Part shown: in pieces, positions 32,487 through 42,206 of the stretch
How positions within the stretch are numbered: the stretch's first letter is position 1
Layout: each line of letters opens with the position of its first letter
Assembly (NCBI GenBank): GCA_023954195.1
Contig: JAMLIK010000003.1
Location: forward strand, 124,001 to 188,000
Length of the DNA: 64,000 nt
Direction of reading: 5' to 3'
From: Xanthobacteraceae bacterium
GTDB taxonomy: Bacteria; Pseudomonadota; Alphaproteobacteria; Rhizobiales; Xanthobacteraceae
Program-made: the position numbers and the translations under genes
The notes under the pieces: model-generated
Told to the model about the DNA's origin: nothing
Database searches by the model: none
What the model saw: only the letters and a program-made list of their open reading frames with translations

Positions 32487-34568
32487 ATGTCGAATCTCAT
32501 TTATCGTGTTGTCGCTCCCTGCGGAGCGCTTGGTTACGGCTATCCCGAGGAATCCCTTCAGGCGGCGCTCAACGGACGGGTGGACGCCATCATTTGCGAT
32601 GGAGGCTCGATGGATGCCGGGCCTTATTATCTCGGCACGGGAACCGAATACTTCGAACGCGAGGCGGTGAAGGCCGACTACCGGCACATGGTCGCGGCGG
32701 GAAAGAAGATCGGTTGCCCCGTCATTCTTGGTAGCAGCGGCATGGCCGGCGGCGACCGCAATCTCGACCTGATGATGACTGTCGCCAAGGAAGTTTTCGC
32801 CGAACTGGATATCGAAGGCGCCAAAGTCGCGGTGATTCGATCGGAGTTGAATCCGGAGACCGTCGTCCGGGAGTATCGCAACAGCGGGCTGCGCGCGACC
32901 GGCCTCGGCCCGGATCTCGACGAACAGGCTCTGCGCGAGAGCGTTGTTGTCGGACAAATGGGTATCCATCCCCTGATAACAGCGATCGAGGATGGCGCGC
33001 AGTACATCTTGGCCGGCCGCTCGTGCGACGTTGCGTTGTTCGCATCCGACATGATCCGCCGGGGCATCGATGCGGGTTTGGCCTACCATGTCGGCCATAT
33101 TCTGGAATGCGGCGCATTGGCCTGCGACCCCGGCTCGCCGTCGGATTGCCTGGTGGCGGAGATCTATGACGACGGAATGGCGATCTTCAGCGCGCCGAAC
33201 CCGACGCGGCGCTGCACGGCTTATTCGATCGCGGCGCATTCGCTCTACGAGGAGAGCCACCCGCAGCTTCAATTCTATCCCGAAGGCATTCTGGTCATGG
33301 AGAAGACGCAGTTCTTCTCGCGCGACAGCCGCACCGCCGGGATTCGTTGCAGCCAGTTCGTCCGCTCCCGCAAGCCCTGGCCGTGGAGCATCAAGCTGGA
33401 AGGCTCGCGTCGTCTCGGGGCGAGGAAAGTGTCGCTGATCTACATCGATGCCGCGGCCTTGGCGAAAATCCCGCCTGACGTGCTGGTGTACGGCCGCAAC
33501 GGCGTTCAGGCGACGCCGGTTGAATCCCCGCAGCGGGAGCTTGGCATTATCATCGAAACCTCGGCATCGACCGAGGAGGCCGCGATCCTGCTCGCGAGCT
33601 TGCTGACGCATTATCTCATTCATTACGGCTATCCCGGCCGCAAGGCGACCGCTGGAAACATCGCGTATCCGTTGTCGCCAAATCTCGTCAGCTTCAAGCG
33701 TGACGACGGCCTGTTCGGAGCGATCGTTCCGAGCGGAACCAGGGATCCCGTCTTCTTCGAGAATTATCCGACGATCAAGGACGCGGTAATCAAGCTTGTC
33801 GCCGACGAGTTTCCCGACGCCCTCGCCGGTGCGAAGTTCACCATCACCGAAGCCGATGCCTCGAACCCCGCGATCTTACTGCGGAGCATCGATAGCGATC
33901 CTGAAAGGCTCGCGGCCAGACATCGGCGTGAGATCGAGCAGATCACAAGCATTGCGGCTCCGCAGGCCAACTCGCGATTGAACCTCGATGCCCCCGATGC
34001 CTACGTCTGGTCGCTCTATCATCTCCTTCAGAACGAGGAGATCATCAAGAACGAGATGTTCCCCATCACCTACTACCGCGCCAGCGGCGGGAAATGGGAA
34101 CAGGAAGGCGGCGCGCGGCCGCGCTATTTCGATATCGGCGAGACCGACTATCGCGGCAATGTCGATGATCGGACGCTCTCCCTGATCGCCGATCACGCGC
34201 CGGCGGGCACGCCCCTCGGTACGCAGCGTCTTCTCGACATGGCGGTCGTTATTCGCAGCAAGGACGCCGGGATCAACCGCCTGACGTTCGACGTCATCTT
34301 CACCTCGGTCGAAAATTACGAGGCCGCGCTGCACTCGAATGTCTTCGCGCGGGAAAACATCGCGAAGATTCTCAACATCCCGCTGAGCCGGGTCGTCGGC
34401 ACTTTTTACGTCGACACTTGCAGCGCGATCAAGATTTCCATCGACCGGCCGAATATCTCGGCCTCGATCGACGAGCGGGATGTCTTCGGCGCGCAGCAGC
34501 AAAGCGTCATCGAGAGCCTGAATATCCCGATCTACGCCGCAGCCCTTGCCAAGGCATCGTCATTCTGA
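32487..34568 (+). CDS. AtuA-like (DUF1446) protein fused to DUF4387
   Basis: The 693-residue protein has an N-terminal AtuA/DUF1446 domain (about residues 1-450; CGALGYGYPEESLQAAL, ICDGGSMDAGPYYLG, GRSCDVALFAS). A C-terminal DUF4387 domain (about 590-693; IRSKDAGINRLTFDVIFTS) follows. AtuA belongs to acyclic terpene/citronellol catabolism, but homologues are widespread and the true reaction is unknown; AtuA and DUF4387 are often separate neighbouring genes. ATG 32487 has GAAGGCG seven bases upstream. It is probably regulated by the upstream LysR protein through the motif at 32373. No other terpene-pathway gene is nearby. Confidence 0.85.
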   Translation: MSNLIYRVVAPCGALGYGYPEESLQAALNGRVDAIICDGGSMDAGPYYLGTGTEYFEREAVKADYRHMVAAGKKIGCPVILGSSGMAGGDRNLDLMMTVAKEVFAELDIEGAKVAVIRSELNPETVVREYRNSGLRATGLGPDLDEQALRESVVVGQMGIHPLITAIEDGAQYILAGRSCDVALFASDMIRRGIDAGLAYHVGHILECGALACDPGSPSDCLVAEIYDDGMAIFSAPNPTRRCTAYSIAAHSLYEESHPQLQFYPEGILVMEKTQFFSRDSRTAGIRCSQFVRSRKPWPWSIKLEGSRRLGARKVSLIYIDAAALAKIPPDVLVYGRNGVQATPVESPQRELGIIIETSASTEEAAILLASLLTHYLIHYGYPGRKATAGNIAYPLSPNLVSFKRDDGLFGAIVPSGTRDPVFFENYPTIKDAVIKLVADEFPDALAGAKFTITEADASNPAILLRSIDSDPERLAARHRREIEQITSIAAPQANSRLNLDAPDAYVWSLYHLLQNEEIIKNEMFPITYYRASGGKWEQEGGARPRYFDIGETDYRGNVDDRTLSLIADHAPAGTPLGTQRLLDMAVVIRSKDAGINRLTFDVIFTSVENYEAALHSNVFARENIAKILNIPLSRVVGTFYVDTCSAIKISIDRPNISASIDERDVFGAQQQSVIESLNIPIYAAALAKASSF

Positions 34569-34669
34569 GCGGACGTTCGGCCAACCCGGCGGGAGGACCG
34601 CATGCTGAAATTGGAAAGTCGGATGATCGGCGTCGTGACGTTCATGGCGATGGCCCCAAAAACCTCGCG

Positions 34670-35008
34670 ATGAATGCGATGTCCAGCAGGATCATGATAC
34701 GGACGCGGAGCGACAGCCTGGCTTCGCACATCCTGCCGATGTCCGGCACGATGATCGGTGTATGCGCGACCTTGATCGGCTTGGTCAAGCTCGCTGAAGC
34801 CAAGCACGGTCCGTCGCACGTCGATGAGTATGCGGCGATTGTCGCGGTGACGTTCCTGGCGAGCGCATTGACGTCCTACTTGTCGATCCGCTGGTCGAAC
34901 CGCCTCAGGCTCAGCATCCGCATCGAGAGGGTCGCGGACATGATCTTTCTCGGTGGTCTGGTCGGGATCACGCTTGTCGCGACCCTGTTTGCCTATGAGG
35001 TCATCTAG
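34670..35008 (+). CDS. small integral membrane protein
   Basis: The 112-residue protein has three hydrophobic segments (about 22-42, 55-72 and 90-110) separated by a basic loop (IRWSNRLRLSIRIERV). The family is unknown. ATG 34670 or 34679 are possible starts; longer versions reach back into the AtuA gene and look non-coding. It follows that gene by 101 bp on the same strand. Confidence 0.6.
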   Translation: MNAMSSRIMIRTRSDSLASHILPMSGTMIGVCATLIGLVKLAEAKHGPSHVDEYAAIVAVTFLASALTSYLSIRWSNRLRLSIRIERVADMIFLGGLVGITLVATLFAYEVI

Positions 35009-35094
35009 GGTTCGCGATGCCGCGCGTCGCCTGCGCGACGATGGCCGTAAACCACGACCGGCGATGGCTCGATATTCGACGGAGAGGATAGCCC

Positions 35095-35376
35095 ATGCTT
35101 TTAAGATTGACCGCAACCGTTGCCGCTGTCCTTGCCGTTGCGATGATGGGATCCGGGGCTTTCGCGGAAGGCACCATGCAGCAGCGCCGGGAGTGCGAGC
35201 CCGATGTTTTCAGACTCTGTCTCAGTTCGATTCCGAATGTCGGCGCGATCGTCGCTTGCCTTCGCGGCAATGAAACGAGGCTGAGCCAGCCGTGTCGCGA
35301 GGTCATGTTTCCGGATCGCGCCGGGCAGGACGAATACGGGCGAATGGCGCGCATCCGCCCCGGCGAGGCTCGCTAG
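35095..35376 (+). CDS. small secreted Cys-rich-repeat protein
   Basis: The 93-residue exported protein has a signal peptide cleaved after AFA (about residue 24). The mature part has the CEPDVFRLCLSSIPNVGAIV-C-L pattern and a final C-R-E-V-M, matching the Cys-rich repeat (GLG1-like) proteins abundant in rhizobia. Four Cys probably form two disulphides in the periplasm. A good GGAGAGGAT lies before ATG 35095. Its function is unknown. Confidence 0.8.
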   Translation: MLLRLTATVAAVLAVAMMGSGAFAEGTMQQRRECEPDVFRLCLSSIPNVGAIVACLRGNETRLSQPCREVMFPDRAGQDEYGRMARIRPGEAR

Positions 35377-35448
35377 GCGGCGTCCGCCGCGCCGGAGAGC
35401 GGATTGCGCGTGTTTCCAATCGGTTGTTTGCGCACTTGCGAGGCGATC

Positions 35449-36696
35449 ATGGATGTTTCGATGAAAATTCCGGCCCGCGCTTTGCAGCCGGCGCGCTGGC
35501 TCGGGGGGCTGCTCTGTGCCATCGCGCTGGCGCTGCCGGCCGGGAAAGCACGGGCGCAGTCGGCATTCTATCAGGCATCGGCGCACGAACTCGCGGGAGC
35601 GCCCGGCAGCGTGATCCGGGCCGAGCCGATGTCGTTCGCTCCGGCAGGCGCACAGGCTTATCGCGTGCTGTATCGCTCGATTGGCATGCGCGGCGAGCCG
35701 ATTGCCGTGTCCGGCGTCGTCGTCGTGCCTCCGGGACCCGCGCCGGCCGGCGGCCGGCCGATCGTGGCATGGGCGCATCCGACGACCGGCGTGGTGCCGC
35801 ATTGCGCTCCGTCGCTCGCGATGTTCGTTTTCCAGCAGATGGCGGGGCTTCGCCGGTTGATCGAGCGGGGCGTCGTCGTTGCCGCGACCGACTATCCCGG
35901 TCTGGGCACGGCCGGCCCGCATCCCTATCTCGTCGGCGACAGCGAGGCGCGGGCGGTGATTGACTCGGTGCGCGCCGCGCGCAGCCTGCCCGGTGTCGGC
36001 GACGGCAACAATTTTGCAGTGTGGGGGCATTCGCAGGGTGGGCAAGCGTCGCTCTACACGGGTTTGATCGCCAAGGCTTATGCGCCGGAGCTGCGGCTGG
36101 TTGGCGTGGCCGCCGCCGCGCCCGCCACCTCGCTTGTGACGTTGATGGGCGACGACTTCAAGTCGTCGGGAGGCAAGAACCTGACGGCCATGACATTGTG
36201 GTCGTGGTCGCGCGTGTATGGCGCGCCGATCGACAAGGTCGTGCTGCCTCAGGCGATGCCGACCGTCGATCGGCTTTCGAACGAATGCATTGAATCGATC
36301 TTCGACCTCCTGGAACGGCGCCAGACCGAGAAGCCGCTGGAGCAAAGCTTTTTGTCGGTGCCGAACATCGCGGCCGTCGAACCCTGGCGCTCGCTCGCCA
36401 ACCGCAATACGCCGGGCCCGCTGTCACCCGCGATTCCGTTGTTCCTCGCGCAAGGCACGGCGGACAACATCGTGCGTCCCGACGTGACGCGCGCTTATAT
36501 GCAACGGCAGTGCGCGGCCGGCGGCAACGTCGCCATGATGTGGGTTCCGGGCGTCGGTCACGGCTTTGTCGCCCGTGACAGCGCCGATGCCGCCGTCGAC
36601 TGGATGATGGACCGGTTCGCGGGGCGGCCCGCGCCGGATGATTGCGGCAAGCCTGTTCACGCGCTGTCGCCGGCCGGCGCGGAGCTTCACAGGTGA
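35449..36696 (+). CDS. secretory lipase family alpha/beta hydrolase
   Basis: The 415-residue exported hydrolase has a signal peptide (ALALPAGKARAQ, cleavage about residue 36). The LIP-family body shows AWAHPTTGVVPHCAPS (oxyanion region), nucleophile elbow WGHSQGGQASLY (Ser about residue 201) and a C-terminal GVGHGF His. An acidic residue in AQGTADNIV completes the triad. Such enzymes act on lipids or other esters outside the cytoplasm. ATG 35449 is favoured over 35404. It follows the Cys-rich protein by 72 bp, though a common transcript is not certain. Confidence 0.85.
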   Translation: MDVSMKIPARALQPARWLGGLLCAIALALPAGKARAQSAFYQASAHELAGAPGSVIRAEPMSFAPAGAQAYRVLYRSIGMRGEPIAVSGVVVVPPGPAPAGGRPIVAWAHPTTGVVPHCAPSLAMFVFQQMAGLRRLIERGVVVAATDYPGLGTAGPHPYLVGDSEARAVIDSVRAARSLPGVGDGNNFAVWGHSQGGQASLYTGLIAKAYAPELRLVGVAAAAPATSLVTLMGDDFKSSGGKNLTAMTLWSWSRVYGAPIDKVVLPQAMPTVDRLSNECIESIFDLLERRQTEKPLEQSFLSVPNIAAVEPWRSLANRNTPGPLSPAIPLFLAQGTADNIVRPDVTRAYMQRQCAAGGNVAMMWVPGVGHGFVARDSADAAVDWMMDRFAGRPAPDDCGKPVHALSPAGAELHR

Positions 36697-36740
36697 GCCG
36701 GTCCGTGCGTCAGCGTGAAGGATCGATGCCGCGTTGGTAG

Positions 36741-39245
36741 TCAGTCCGCCACCTTGAACCTGCGCAGCCGCAGCGCATTGCCGAGCACGAAAACGCTCGA
36801 CAAGGCCATGGCGCCCGCCGCGAAGACCGGCGAGAGCAGGATGCCGAACGTCGGATAAAGCGCGCCGGCGGCGACCGGGATCAGCGCCGTGTTGTAGGCG
36901 AAGGCCCAGAACAGGTTCTGCCGGATGTTGCCGATCGTCGCCTTGGACAGGGCGATGGCGTTCGGCACGCCCATCAGGCTGCCCGACATCAGCACCACGT
37001 CCGCCGCCTCGATGGCGATATCCGTTCCCGTGCCGATGGCGAGGCCGACATCGGCCTCCGCCAGCGCCGGCGCGTCGTTGATGCCGTCGCCGACGAACGC
37101 GACCTTGCCGTATCGCGCCTTGAGCCGGCGAACCGCCTCGACCTTCTGGTTCGGCAACACTTCGGCCACCACCTCGTCGATGCCGAGGCGCGCCGCGATG
37201 GCCTTGGCCGTGCGGGCATTGTCGCCGCTGACCATCACCACCTTGAGGCCGAGATCGTGCATCGCCGCGATCGCCGCGGGCGTCGTGTCCTTGATCCGGT
37301 CCGCCACCGCGATGATCGCCGCGAGCTTGTTGTCGATCGCCGCGTAGAGCGGCGACTTCCCCTCGCTGCCCAGGCGATCCGCGACCTCCGCGAATACCGC
37401 CACGTCATGGCCGAGTTGGCGCATGTAGCGGTCCGCGCCGATTTCGATGCGCCTGCCGCCGGCCATGGCCTTGACGCCGAAACCCGTCACCGATTCGAAA
37501 TCCGAGACGACCGGCAGCGCGATGCCGTCGTGGGCGGCTGCATCGACGATCGCGCGGGCGATCGGGTGCTCCGATCTCGCTTCGACGGCCGCGACCAGAG
37601 CCAGGACATCGGACCGCGCGAACCCGGCGGCGAGTTCGAGGTCGGTCAGGGCCGGCTTGCCTTCGGTCAGCGTGCCGGTCTTGTCGACGGCCACGGCGCT
37701 CGCGTCCTTGAGCAGTTGCAGCGCCTCGCCCTTGCGGAACAGGATGCCCAGTTCCGCGCCGCGCCCGGTGCCGACCATGATCGAGGTCGGCGTCGCCAGC
37801 CCCATCGCGCACGGGCAGGCGATAATCAGGACCGCGACGCCGTTGACCAGCGCGAAGGTCAGCGCGGGCGACGGGCCGAAGGCGAGCCAGGCCGCGACGG
37901 TCAACGCCGCCACCGCCATCACCGCGGGCACGAACCACATCGTGACCTGATCGACCAGGGTCTGGATCGGGAGCTTCGAGCCCTGCGCCTCCTCGACCAT
38001 GCGGATGATCTGCGCCAGAACGGTATGGCCGCCGACAGCGGTGGCGCGGAACGCGAAGGCGCCGGTCTGGTTCACCGTGCCGCCGACCACGTGGCCGCCG
38101 GCCGACTTCGCAACCGGGATCGGCTCGCCGGTAATCATCGACTCGTCGACATAACTGTCGCCTTCGACCACTTCGCCATCGACGGGCACGCGCTCGCCGG
38201 GCCGAACCTCGACGATGTCGCCGGCGCTGACCGAGCCGATCGGCAGATCGAGGCTCTTGCCGTCGCGGCGCACCCGCGCGGTCCTGGCCTGAAGGTTGAC
38301 CAGACGCTTGATCGCCTCGGAGGTGCGCCCCTTGGCGCGGGCCTCCAGCAACCGGCCGAGCAGGATCAGCGTCACGATCACCGCCGCCGCCTCAAAGTAG
38401 ACGTTGATGGTGCCGGGCGGGAGCAGGCCGGGCGCGAAGGTAGCCACCAGCGAATAGCCGTAGGCGGCGAGCGAGCCGACCGCGACCAGCGAGTTCATGT
38501 CGGGCACGAAATGCCACAGCGCCGGCAGTCCCTTGCTGTAGAACCGGATGCCGGGACCGAACAGAACCAGCGTCGTCAATGCGAACTGGATGTACCAGCT
38601 CCACTGCATGCCGATCGTCGCATGAATCAGGCGATGCACGCCCGGAACGGCGTGCGCGCCCATTTCCATGACGAAGACCGGCGCGGTGAGCACCGCGGCG
38701 ACGATGAAGTCGCGGGTGAGCTGGCGGCGCTCGACTTCCTTTCGTTCGGCCTGCCCGGCATTGTCGTCCGCGAAGGCGCCCGCCGCCGCGCCGCCGATCA
38801 GCTTCGCCTCGTAGCCGGCGTCCGCGATGGTCGCGATCAGGGCGGCCGCATCGGCCGAGCCCCGGATGGTGGCGCGTTCGGTCGCCAGATTGACGACGGC
38901 CTCGGTGACGCCCGGCAGGGCTTTCAAGGCGCGCTCGACGCGGGCCACGCAGGACGCGCAGGTCATGCCTTCGACCGCGAGTTCGATGGGGCCGGCCGGG
39001 GGCAGGGCGCGCGCGGGCACGGAATAGCCGACATTCTCCACCGCCGCGACAAGCGTGGCGCGATCGACCGGCGCGGTCGTCGTCACGCTGGCCCGCTCGG
39101 TGGCGAGATTGACCGACACGGTCTCGACGCCGGGCACGGCCTTGAGGGCCTTTTCGACGCGACCGACGCAGGAGGCGCAGGTCATGCCTTCAATGGGAAA
39201 TGAAATCGGGGCAAACGGCTGGCGAGCCGCAACGGGAGCGTTCAT
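36741..39245 (-). CDS. copA: copper-translocating P1B-type ATPase
   Basis: The 834-residue Cu(I) exporter has two N-terminal heavy-metal domains ([11 protein letters not shown] at about 20 and [11 protein letters not shown] at about 91), eight predicted membrane helices, the CPC motif ([13 protein letters not shown], about 478), phosphorylation Asp in DKTGTLTEG (about 520), the HP locus SEHPIA, and [20 protein letters not shown]. It pumps copper from cytoplasm to periplasm. ATG 39245 begins a normal N-terminus; the 44-codon upstream extension runs over the CueR-type promoter and is rejected. It is divergent from the chaperone gene, with two MerR-type promoters between. Confidence 0.96.
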   Translation of the reverse strand: MNAPVAARQPFAPISFPIEGMTCASCVGRVEKALKAVPGVETVSVNLATERASVTTTAPVDRATLVAAVENVGYSVPARALPPAGPIELAVEGMTCASCVARVERALKALPGVTEAVVNLATERATIRGSADAAALIATIADAGYEAKLIGGAAAGAFADDNAGQAERKEVERRQLTRDFIVAAVLTAPVFVMEMGAHAVPGVHRLIHATIGMQWSWYIQFALTTLVLFGPGIRFYSKGLPALWHFVPDMNSLVAVGSLAAYGYSLVATFAPGLLPPGTINVYFEAAAVIVTLILLGRLLEARAKGRTSEAIKRLVNLQARTARVRRDGKSLDLPIGSVSAGDIVEVRPGERVPVDGEVVEGDSYVDESMITGEPIPVAKSAGGHVVGGTVNQTGAFAFRATAVGGHTVLAQIIRMVEEAQGSKLPIQTLVDQVTMWFVPAVMAVAALTVAAWLAFGPSPALTFALVNGVAVLIIACPCAMGLATPTSIMVGTGRGAELGILFRKGEALQLLKDASAVAVDKTGTLTEGKPALTDLELAAGFARSDVLALVAAVEARSEHPIARAIVDAAAHDGIALPVVSDFESVTGFGVKAMAGGRRIEIGADRYMRQLGHDVAVFAEVADRLGSEGKSPLYAAIDNKLAAIIAVADRIKDTTPAAIAAMHDLGLKVVMVSGDNARTAKAIAARLGIDEVVAEVLPNQKVEAVRRLKARYGKVAFVGDGINDAPALAEADVGLAIGTGTDIAIEAADVVLMSGSLMGVPNAIALSKATIGNIRQNLFWAFAYNTALIPVAAGALYPTFGILLSPVFAAGAMALSSVFVLGNALRLRRFKVAD

Positions 39246-39290
39246 CGCCGCTTCCTTTCTCGTTCCGAATTTGCGTTCGGTTGAAGATGG

Positions 39291-39368
39291 GGCTTCCAAC
39301 GATGGGAAGGTCAAGCCCGGATCGCACGAAAATGCACTTGACCTTGCCACCGTTGGAAGCCGTAGCTT
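39291..39368. promoter_or_regulatory. two divergent CueR/MerR-type promoters
   Basis: Site A (39291-39317, read leftward) is TTGACC-ttcccatcgttggaag and serves copA. Site B (39337-39361, read rightward) is TTGACC-ttgccaccgttggaag and serves the chaperone gene. In both the spacer to the presumed -10 (CATCTT for A; TAGCTT at 39363-39368 for B) is 19 bp, the over-long spacing diagnostic of MerR-family activation. The dyad CCTTsCCAnCGTTGGAAG is the usual CueR target. No CueR gene is in the window. Confidence 0.85.
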
Positions 39369-39401
39369 GGCCACCATGCGAGCAAATCACGGAGACCTCC
39401 C

Positions 39402-39596
39402 ATGGAACTCAGAATCGAAGACATGACCTGCGGCGGTTGCGCCAGATCCGTCACCAAGGCGATCCAGTCGGTCGATCCCAATGCCAGGGTCGATGCCGAT
39501 CCCGCGACCCACTCGGTCAAGGTCGAAACCGTCGCGGCGCAAGCCGCTATTCTTCAGGTGCTGGCACAGGCCGGTTTCCCGGCAACGGCCAACTGA
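39402..39596 (+). CDS. copZ: CopZ-like copper chaperone
   Basis: This 64-residue single heavy-metal-associated domain has the metal loop MTCGGC (Cys10 and Cys13) and a ferredoxin-like fold pattern. It would carry Cu(I) to the ATPase encoded divergently. GGAGA precedes ATG 39402 by about six bases, and a CueR-type promoter lies just upstream. It ends 40 bp before the end of the ArsR-like gene on the opposite strand. Confidence 0.92.
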   Translation: MELRIEDMTCGGCARSVTKAIQSVDPNARVDADPATHSVKVETVAAQAAILQVLAQAGFPATAN

Positions 39597-39635
39597 CCGG
39601 GAGCGAAATCGCGCCTGAGCAACGCCGGGCGTCGG

Positions 39636-39953
39636 TCACGCGTCATCGATATGGTCCTCATCGAGGTGAGTTGCCATGTCCATGAGGATGCCGCTGACAT
39701 GGGCGTCGGCCAGACCATAGAAGATTTGGCGGGACTGTCGTTCGCCCCGCACCAGCCTCGCGCCCCTGAGCAGGCGCAGGTGATGGCTGACCAAGGTCTG
39801 GGACAGGTCGAGGCTTTCGGCGATGTCGCCGACCGATTTCGGGCCCGGTAGGCAGAAGAACAGAATCCTCAACCGTGTCGGGTCGCCCAGCAGACGGAAA
39901 GTTTCGGCCAGGATCGCCACTCGCTGCGGGGACAGTGAGGCATTGCCGTTCAC
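39636..39953 (-). CDS. ArsR/SmtB family metal-sensing repressor
   Basis: The 105-residue winged-helix repressor has its recognition helix in SLDLSQTLVSHHLRLLR. The C-terminal helix ends DAHVSGILMDMATHLDEDH, with Asp/His pairs spaced as in the alpha-5 zinc sites of SmtB/CzrA, suggesting Zn, Co or Cd sensing rather than As. It overlaps the CDF exporter gene by ATGA (39950-39953) and probably represses that operon through the palindrome at 41000. Confidence 0.9.
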   Translation of the reverse strand: MNGNASLSPQRVAILAETFRLLGDPTRLRILFFCLPGPKSVGDIAESLDLSQTLVSHHLRLLRGARLVRGERQSRQIFYGLADAHVSGILMDMATHLDEDHIDDA

Positions 39954-40975
39954 TGGGCGTACTCCAGCCCGCCGTGTGGATGGCCGCGATCATGCGCGCG
40001 GTGGTCGTGGCCATGCTCATGCCCATGGCAACGGGCGGCCGCCGCGACACGGGATAGGCTGCACGGGTCGGCGTCTTCGTTCCATTCCACGGCGACGGTC
40101 GCATGCTCGATCTCGAAGCGGGTTTTCAGCTCACGCTCGACGGATTGCACCACCGCGCGGGCGTCGGCATCGTCCTTCGGGCGCACGTGCAGCGTCGCGA
40201 GGATGCGGCCCGACGTGATCGACCACACATGGATGTGGTTGACGGCGGCAACGCCGGGCACGGCGGCGATGAGATGCCGCTCGATCTGCGCGGGAGCGGC
40301 ATTGTCGGGCGCGCCTTCGAGCAGGATATGCAGCGATTTGGCCGCCAGCGTCCAGGCGCTGCGCAGGATCAGCAGCGAGACGACCACGGACAGGATGGGA
40401 TCGATCGGCATCCAGCCCGTGAACGAGATGACGACAGCCGCCACGATGGCGCCCACCGAGCCGAGCAGATCGCCCATGACGTGAAGCGCGGCGCCCTTGA
40501 TATTGACGTGCTCGCCGTCGCCGCGCGTCAGAATCCACAGCACAAGAACATTGATTAGAAGGCCGGCGATGGCGACGGCCAGCATCGGCCCCGCCAGCAC
40601 ATCGTGCGGTTGCCGGAAGCGCCCCCAAGCCTCGTAAGCGATCCAGCCGACGATGGCGAACAAGGCGATGGCGTTGATGAGGCCCGCGACAACCTCAAGG
40701 CGCAGATAACCGAATGTCCGTTTGGCGTCGGCCGCGCGCTGCCCGAAGCGAAAGGCGGCATAGGCGAGCGCCAATGCCGCGGCATCGGTCAGCATGTGTC
40801 CGGCATCGGCGAGCAGGGCCAGCGAGCCGGAGAGAACGCCGCCGACCACCTCGACGATCATGAAACTGAAAGTCAGGACGAAGGCAAGCAACACCTTGCG
40901 CTCGTTGTCGGCGCTGACCGCCGGCGCATGAGCGTGGTCATGATGGTCGTCGTTGTGGTCGTGTGAATGGGACAT
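39950..40975 (-). CDS. cation diffusion facilitator, CzcD/ZitB type
   Basis: The 341-residue CDF exporter has His-rich ends: an N-terminal HSHDHNDDHHDHAHA and a C-terminal HGHEHGHDH. Six membrane helices span residues 28-205, with the zinc-site motif LLADAGHMLTDAAAL (H/D pair in helix II) and HVMGDLLGSVG (helix V, H and D). The C-terminal cytoplasmic domain includes INHIHVWSI-like sequence (VNHIHVWSITSG). It exchanges Zn, Cd or Co for protons. It is the first gene of an operon with the ArsR-like sensor. Confidence 0.94.
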   Translation of the reverse strand: MSHSHDHNDDHHDHAHAPAVSADNERKVLLAFVLTFSFMIVEVVGGVLSGSLALLADAGHMLTDAAALALAYAAFRFGQRAADAKRTFGYLRLEVVAGLINAIALFAIVGWIAYEAWGRFRQPHDVLAGPMLAVAIAGLLINVLVLWILTRGDGEHVNIKGAALHVMGDLLGSVGAIVAAVVISFTGWMPIDPILSVVVSLLILRSAWTLAAKSLHILLEGAPDNAAPAQIERHLIAAVPGVAAVNHIHVWSITSGRILATLHVRPKDDADARAVVQSVERELKTRFEIEHATVAVEWNEDADPCSLSRVAAAARCHGHEHGHDHRAHDRGHPHGGLEYAQ

Positions 40976-40999
40976 GGCTGGTTCCGATTCTGACTATCG

Positions 41000-41023
41000 A
41001 TATATGAATATGTATTCATATAT
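41000..41023. promoter_or_regulatory. ArsR/SmtB-type operator
   Basis: ATATATGAATA-tg-TATTCATATAT is a perfect 11-bp inverted repeat with a 2-bp centre, the 12-2-12-like layout with TGAA/TTCA cores recognised by SmtB/CzrA-type repressors. It lies 25 bp upstream of the CDF start codon and stands out as AT-rich in GC-rich DNA. Confidence 0.8.
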
Positions 41024-41053
41024 AAATCGTCAACGGGTTCCAGACCCGCGCCG

Positions 41054-42187
41054 TCATTTGGGCGGCAGGAATTCGCCATGGTCGAGAAAACGGTCGAGCA
41101 TCCGGCGATAGGGATCGATGTCGATGCCGTTGTCGCGAAGCCAGCCAGGGTTGTAAAACGTCTCGGTGTAGCGATGGCCGCTATCGCAGATCAGGGTGAC
41201 GATCGAGCCCGGCCGGCCGGCTCGCATCATGTTGGCGGCGATCCAGCAAAGGCCGAAGAAGTTCGTGCCGGTCGAACCGCCGATCTGCCGGAACAGGCGT
41301 TCGGACAGAACGTGCGCGGCGGCGATCGAGGCGGCGTCCGGCACGCGAACCATATGATCGATCACGCCGGGCACGAAGGACGGCTCGACACGCGGCCGGC
41401 CGATGCCCTCGATGCGCGAGCCGGACGCCGTGACCTGAAGATCGCCGGTGCGCCAGGCGTCGTAAAACGCGGAGTTCTCGACATCGACCACGCACAGCCG
41501 CGTCGCGAGATTCCTGTAACGAATGTAGCGGCCGAGCGTCGCGGATGTGCCGCCGGTGCCGGCGCCCATCACCAGCCATGCGGGGACGGGAAACTCCTCC
41601 CCCTCCATCTGATGAAAGATGCTTTCCGCGATGTTGTTGTTGCCGCGCCAGTCGGTCGCGCGCTCGGCGTTGGTGAACTGATCGAGGTAATGCCCGCCGG
41701 CTTCCCCGGCGATGCGGCTCGCCACGTCGTAGACGTCGTTGGCATGATCGACGAAATGGCACTCCCCGCCAAAACTCTGGATCGCCTCGATCTTCTGCCG
41801 GCTGGTGGAATGCGGCATCACCGCGATGAAACGCAACCCGAGAAGCTGGGCGAAATAGGCTTCGCTGACCGCCGTTGATCCCGACGACGCCTCGACCAGC
41901 GTGGTGTTCTGGCGAATCTTGCCGTTGCAGATGCCGTAAAGGAACAGCGAACGCGCCAAACGATGCTTCAGGCTTCCGGTCGGATGGGTGCTTTCATCCT
42001 TGAGATACACCGCGATCCCCTTCAAGCCGCGAAACAGCGGCTTGAGCAGGTGCGTATCGGCGGAGCGGCGGCCATCGTCCTGAAGGCGGGCGATGGCCAT
42101 GCGGGTCCATTCCCGTTCGGCGCAATCCGGCAAGGGGGCCGGCGCCGGGAACGCGCCAGCCTCGATTGTCATGATCGGCTGTTGCAT
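41054..42187 (-). CDS. PLP-dependent cysteine synthase/desulfhydrase-like protein
   Basis: The 377-residue fold-type II PLP enzyme has its PLP-binding Lys in [16 protein letters not shown] (about residue 76). The substrate loop is [19 protein letters not shown] and the phosphate loop [17 protein letters not shown]. This family includes cysteine-synthase-like proteins such as mycobacterial Cds1, which degrade L-cysteine to pyruvate, ammonia and sulfide. As the last gene of an operon with an ATC hydrolase and an amidohydrolase, it most likely handles the cysteine produced. ATG 42187 is preferred to the upstream in-frame start. Confidence 0.85.
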   Translation of the reverse strand: MQQPIMTIEAGAFPAPAPLPDCAEREWTRMAIARLQDDGRRSADTHLLKPLFRGLKGIAVYLKDESTHPTGSLKHRLARSLFLYGICNGKIRQNTTLVEASSGSTAVSEAYFAQLLGLRFIAVMPHSTSRQKIEAIQSFGGECHFVDHANDVYDVASRIAGEAGGHYLDQFTNAERATDWRGNNNIAESIFHQMEGEEFPVPAWLVMGAGTGGTSATLGRYIRYRNLATRLCVVDVENSAFYDAWRTGDLQVTASGSRIEGIGRPRVEPSFVPGVIDHMVRVPDAASIAAAHVLSERLFRQIGGSTGTNFFGLCWIAANMMRAGRPGSIVTLICDSGHRYTETFYNPGWLRDNGIDIDPYRRMLDRFLDHGEFLPPK

Positions 42188-42206
42188 CGCCAGCGATCTC
42201 CCGAAC

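Noticed and set aside
37257-39203. 648-codon open frame on the plus strand
   Set aside because: It is the antisense shadow of the copper ATPase gene; His/Asp/Arg-rich composition without domains.
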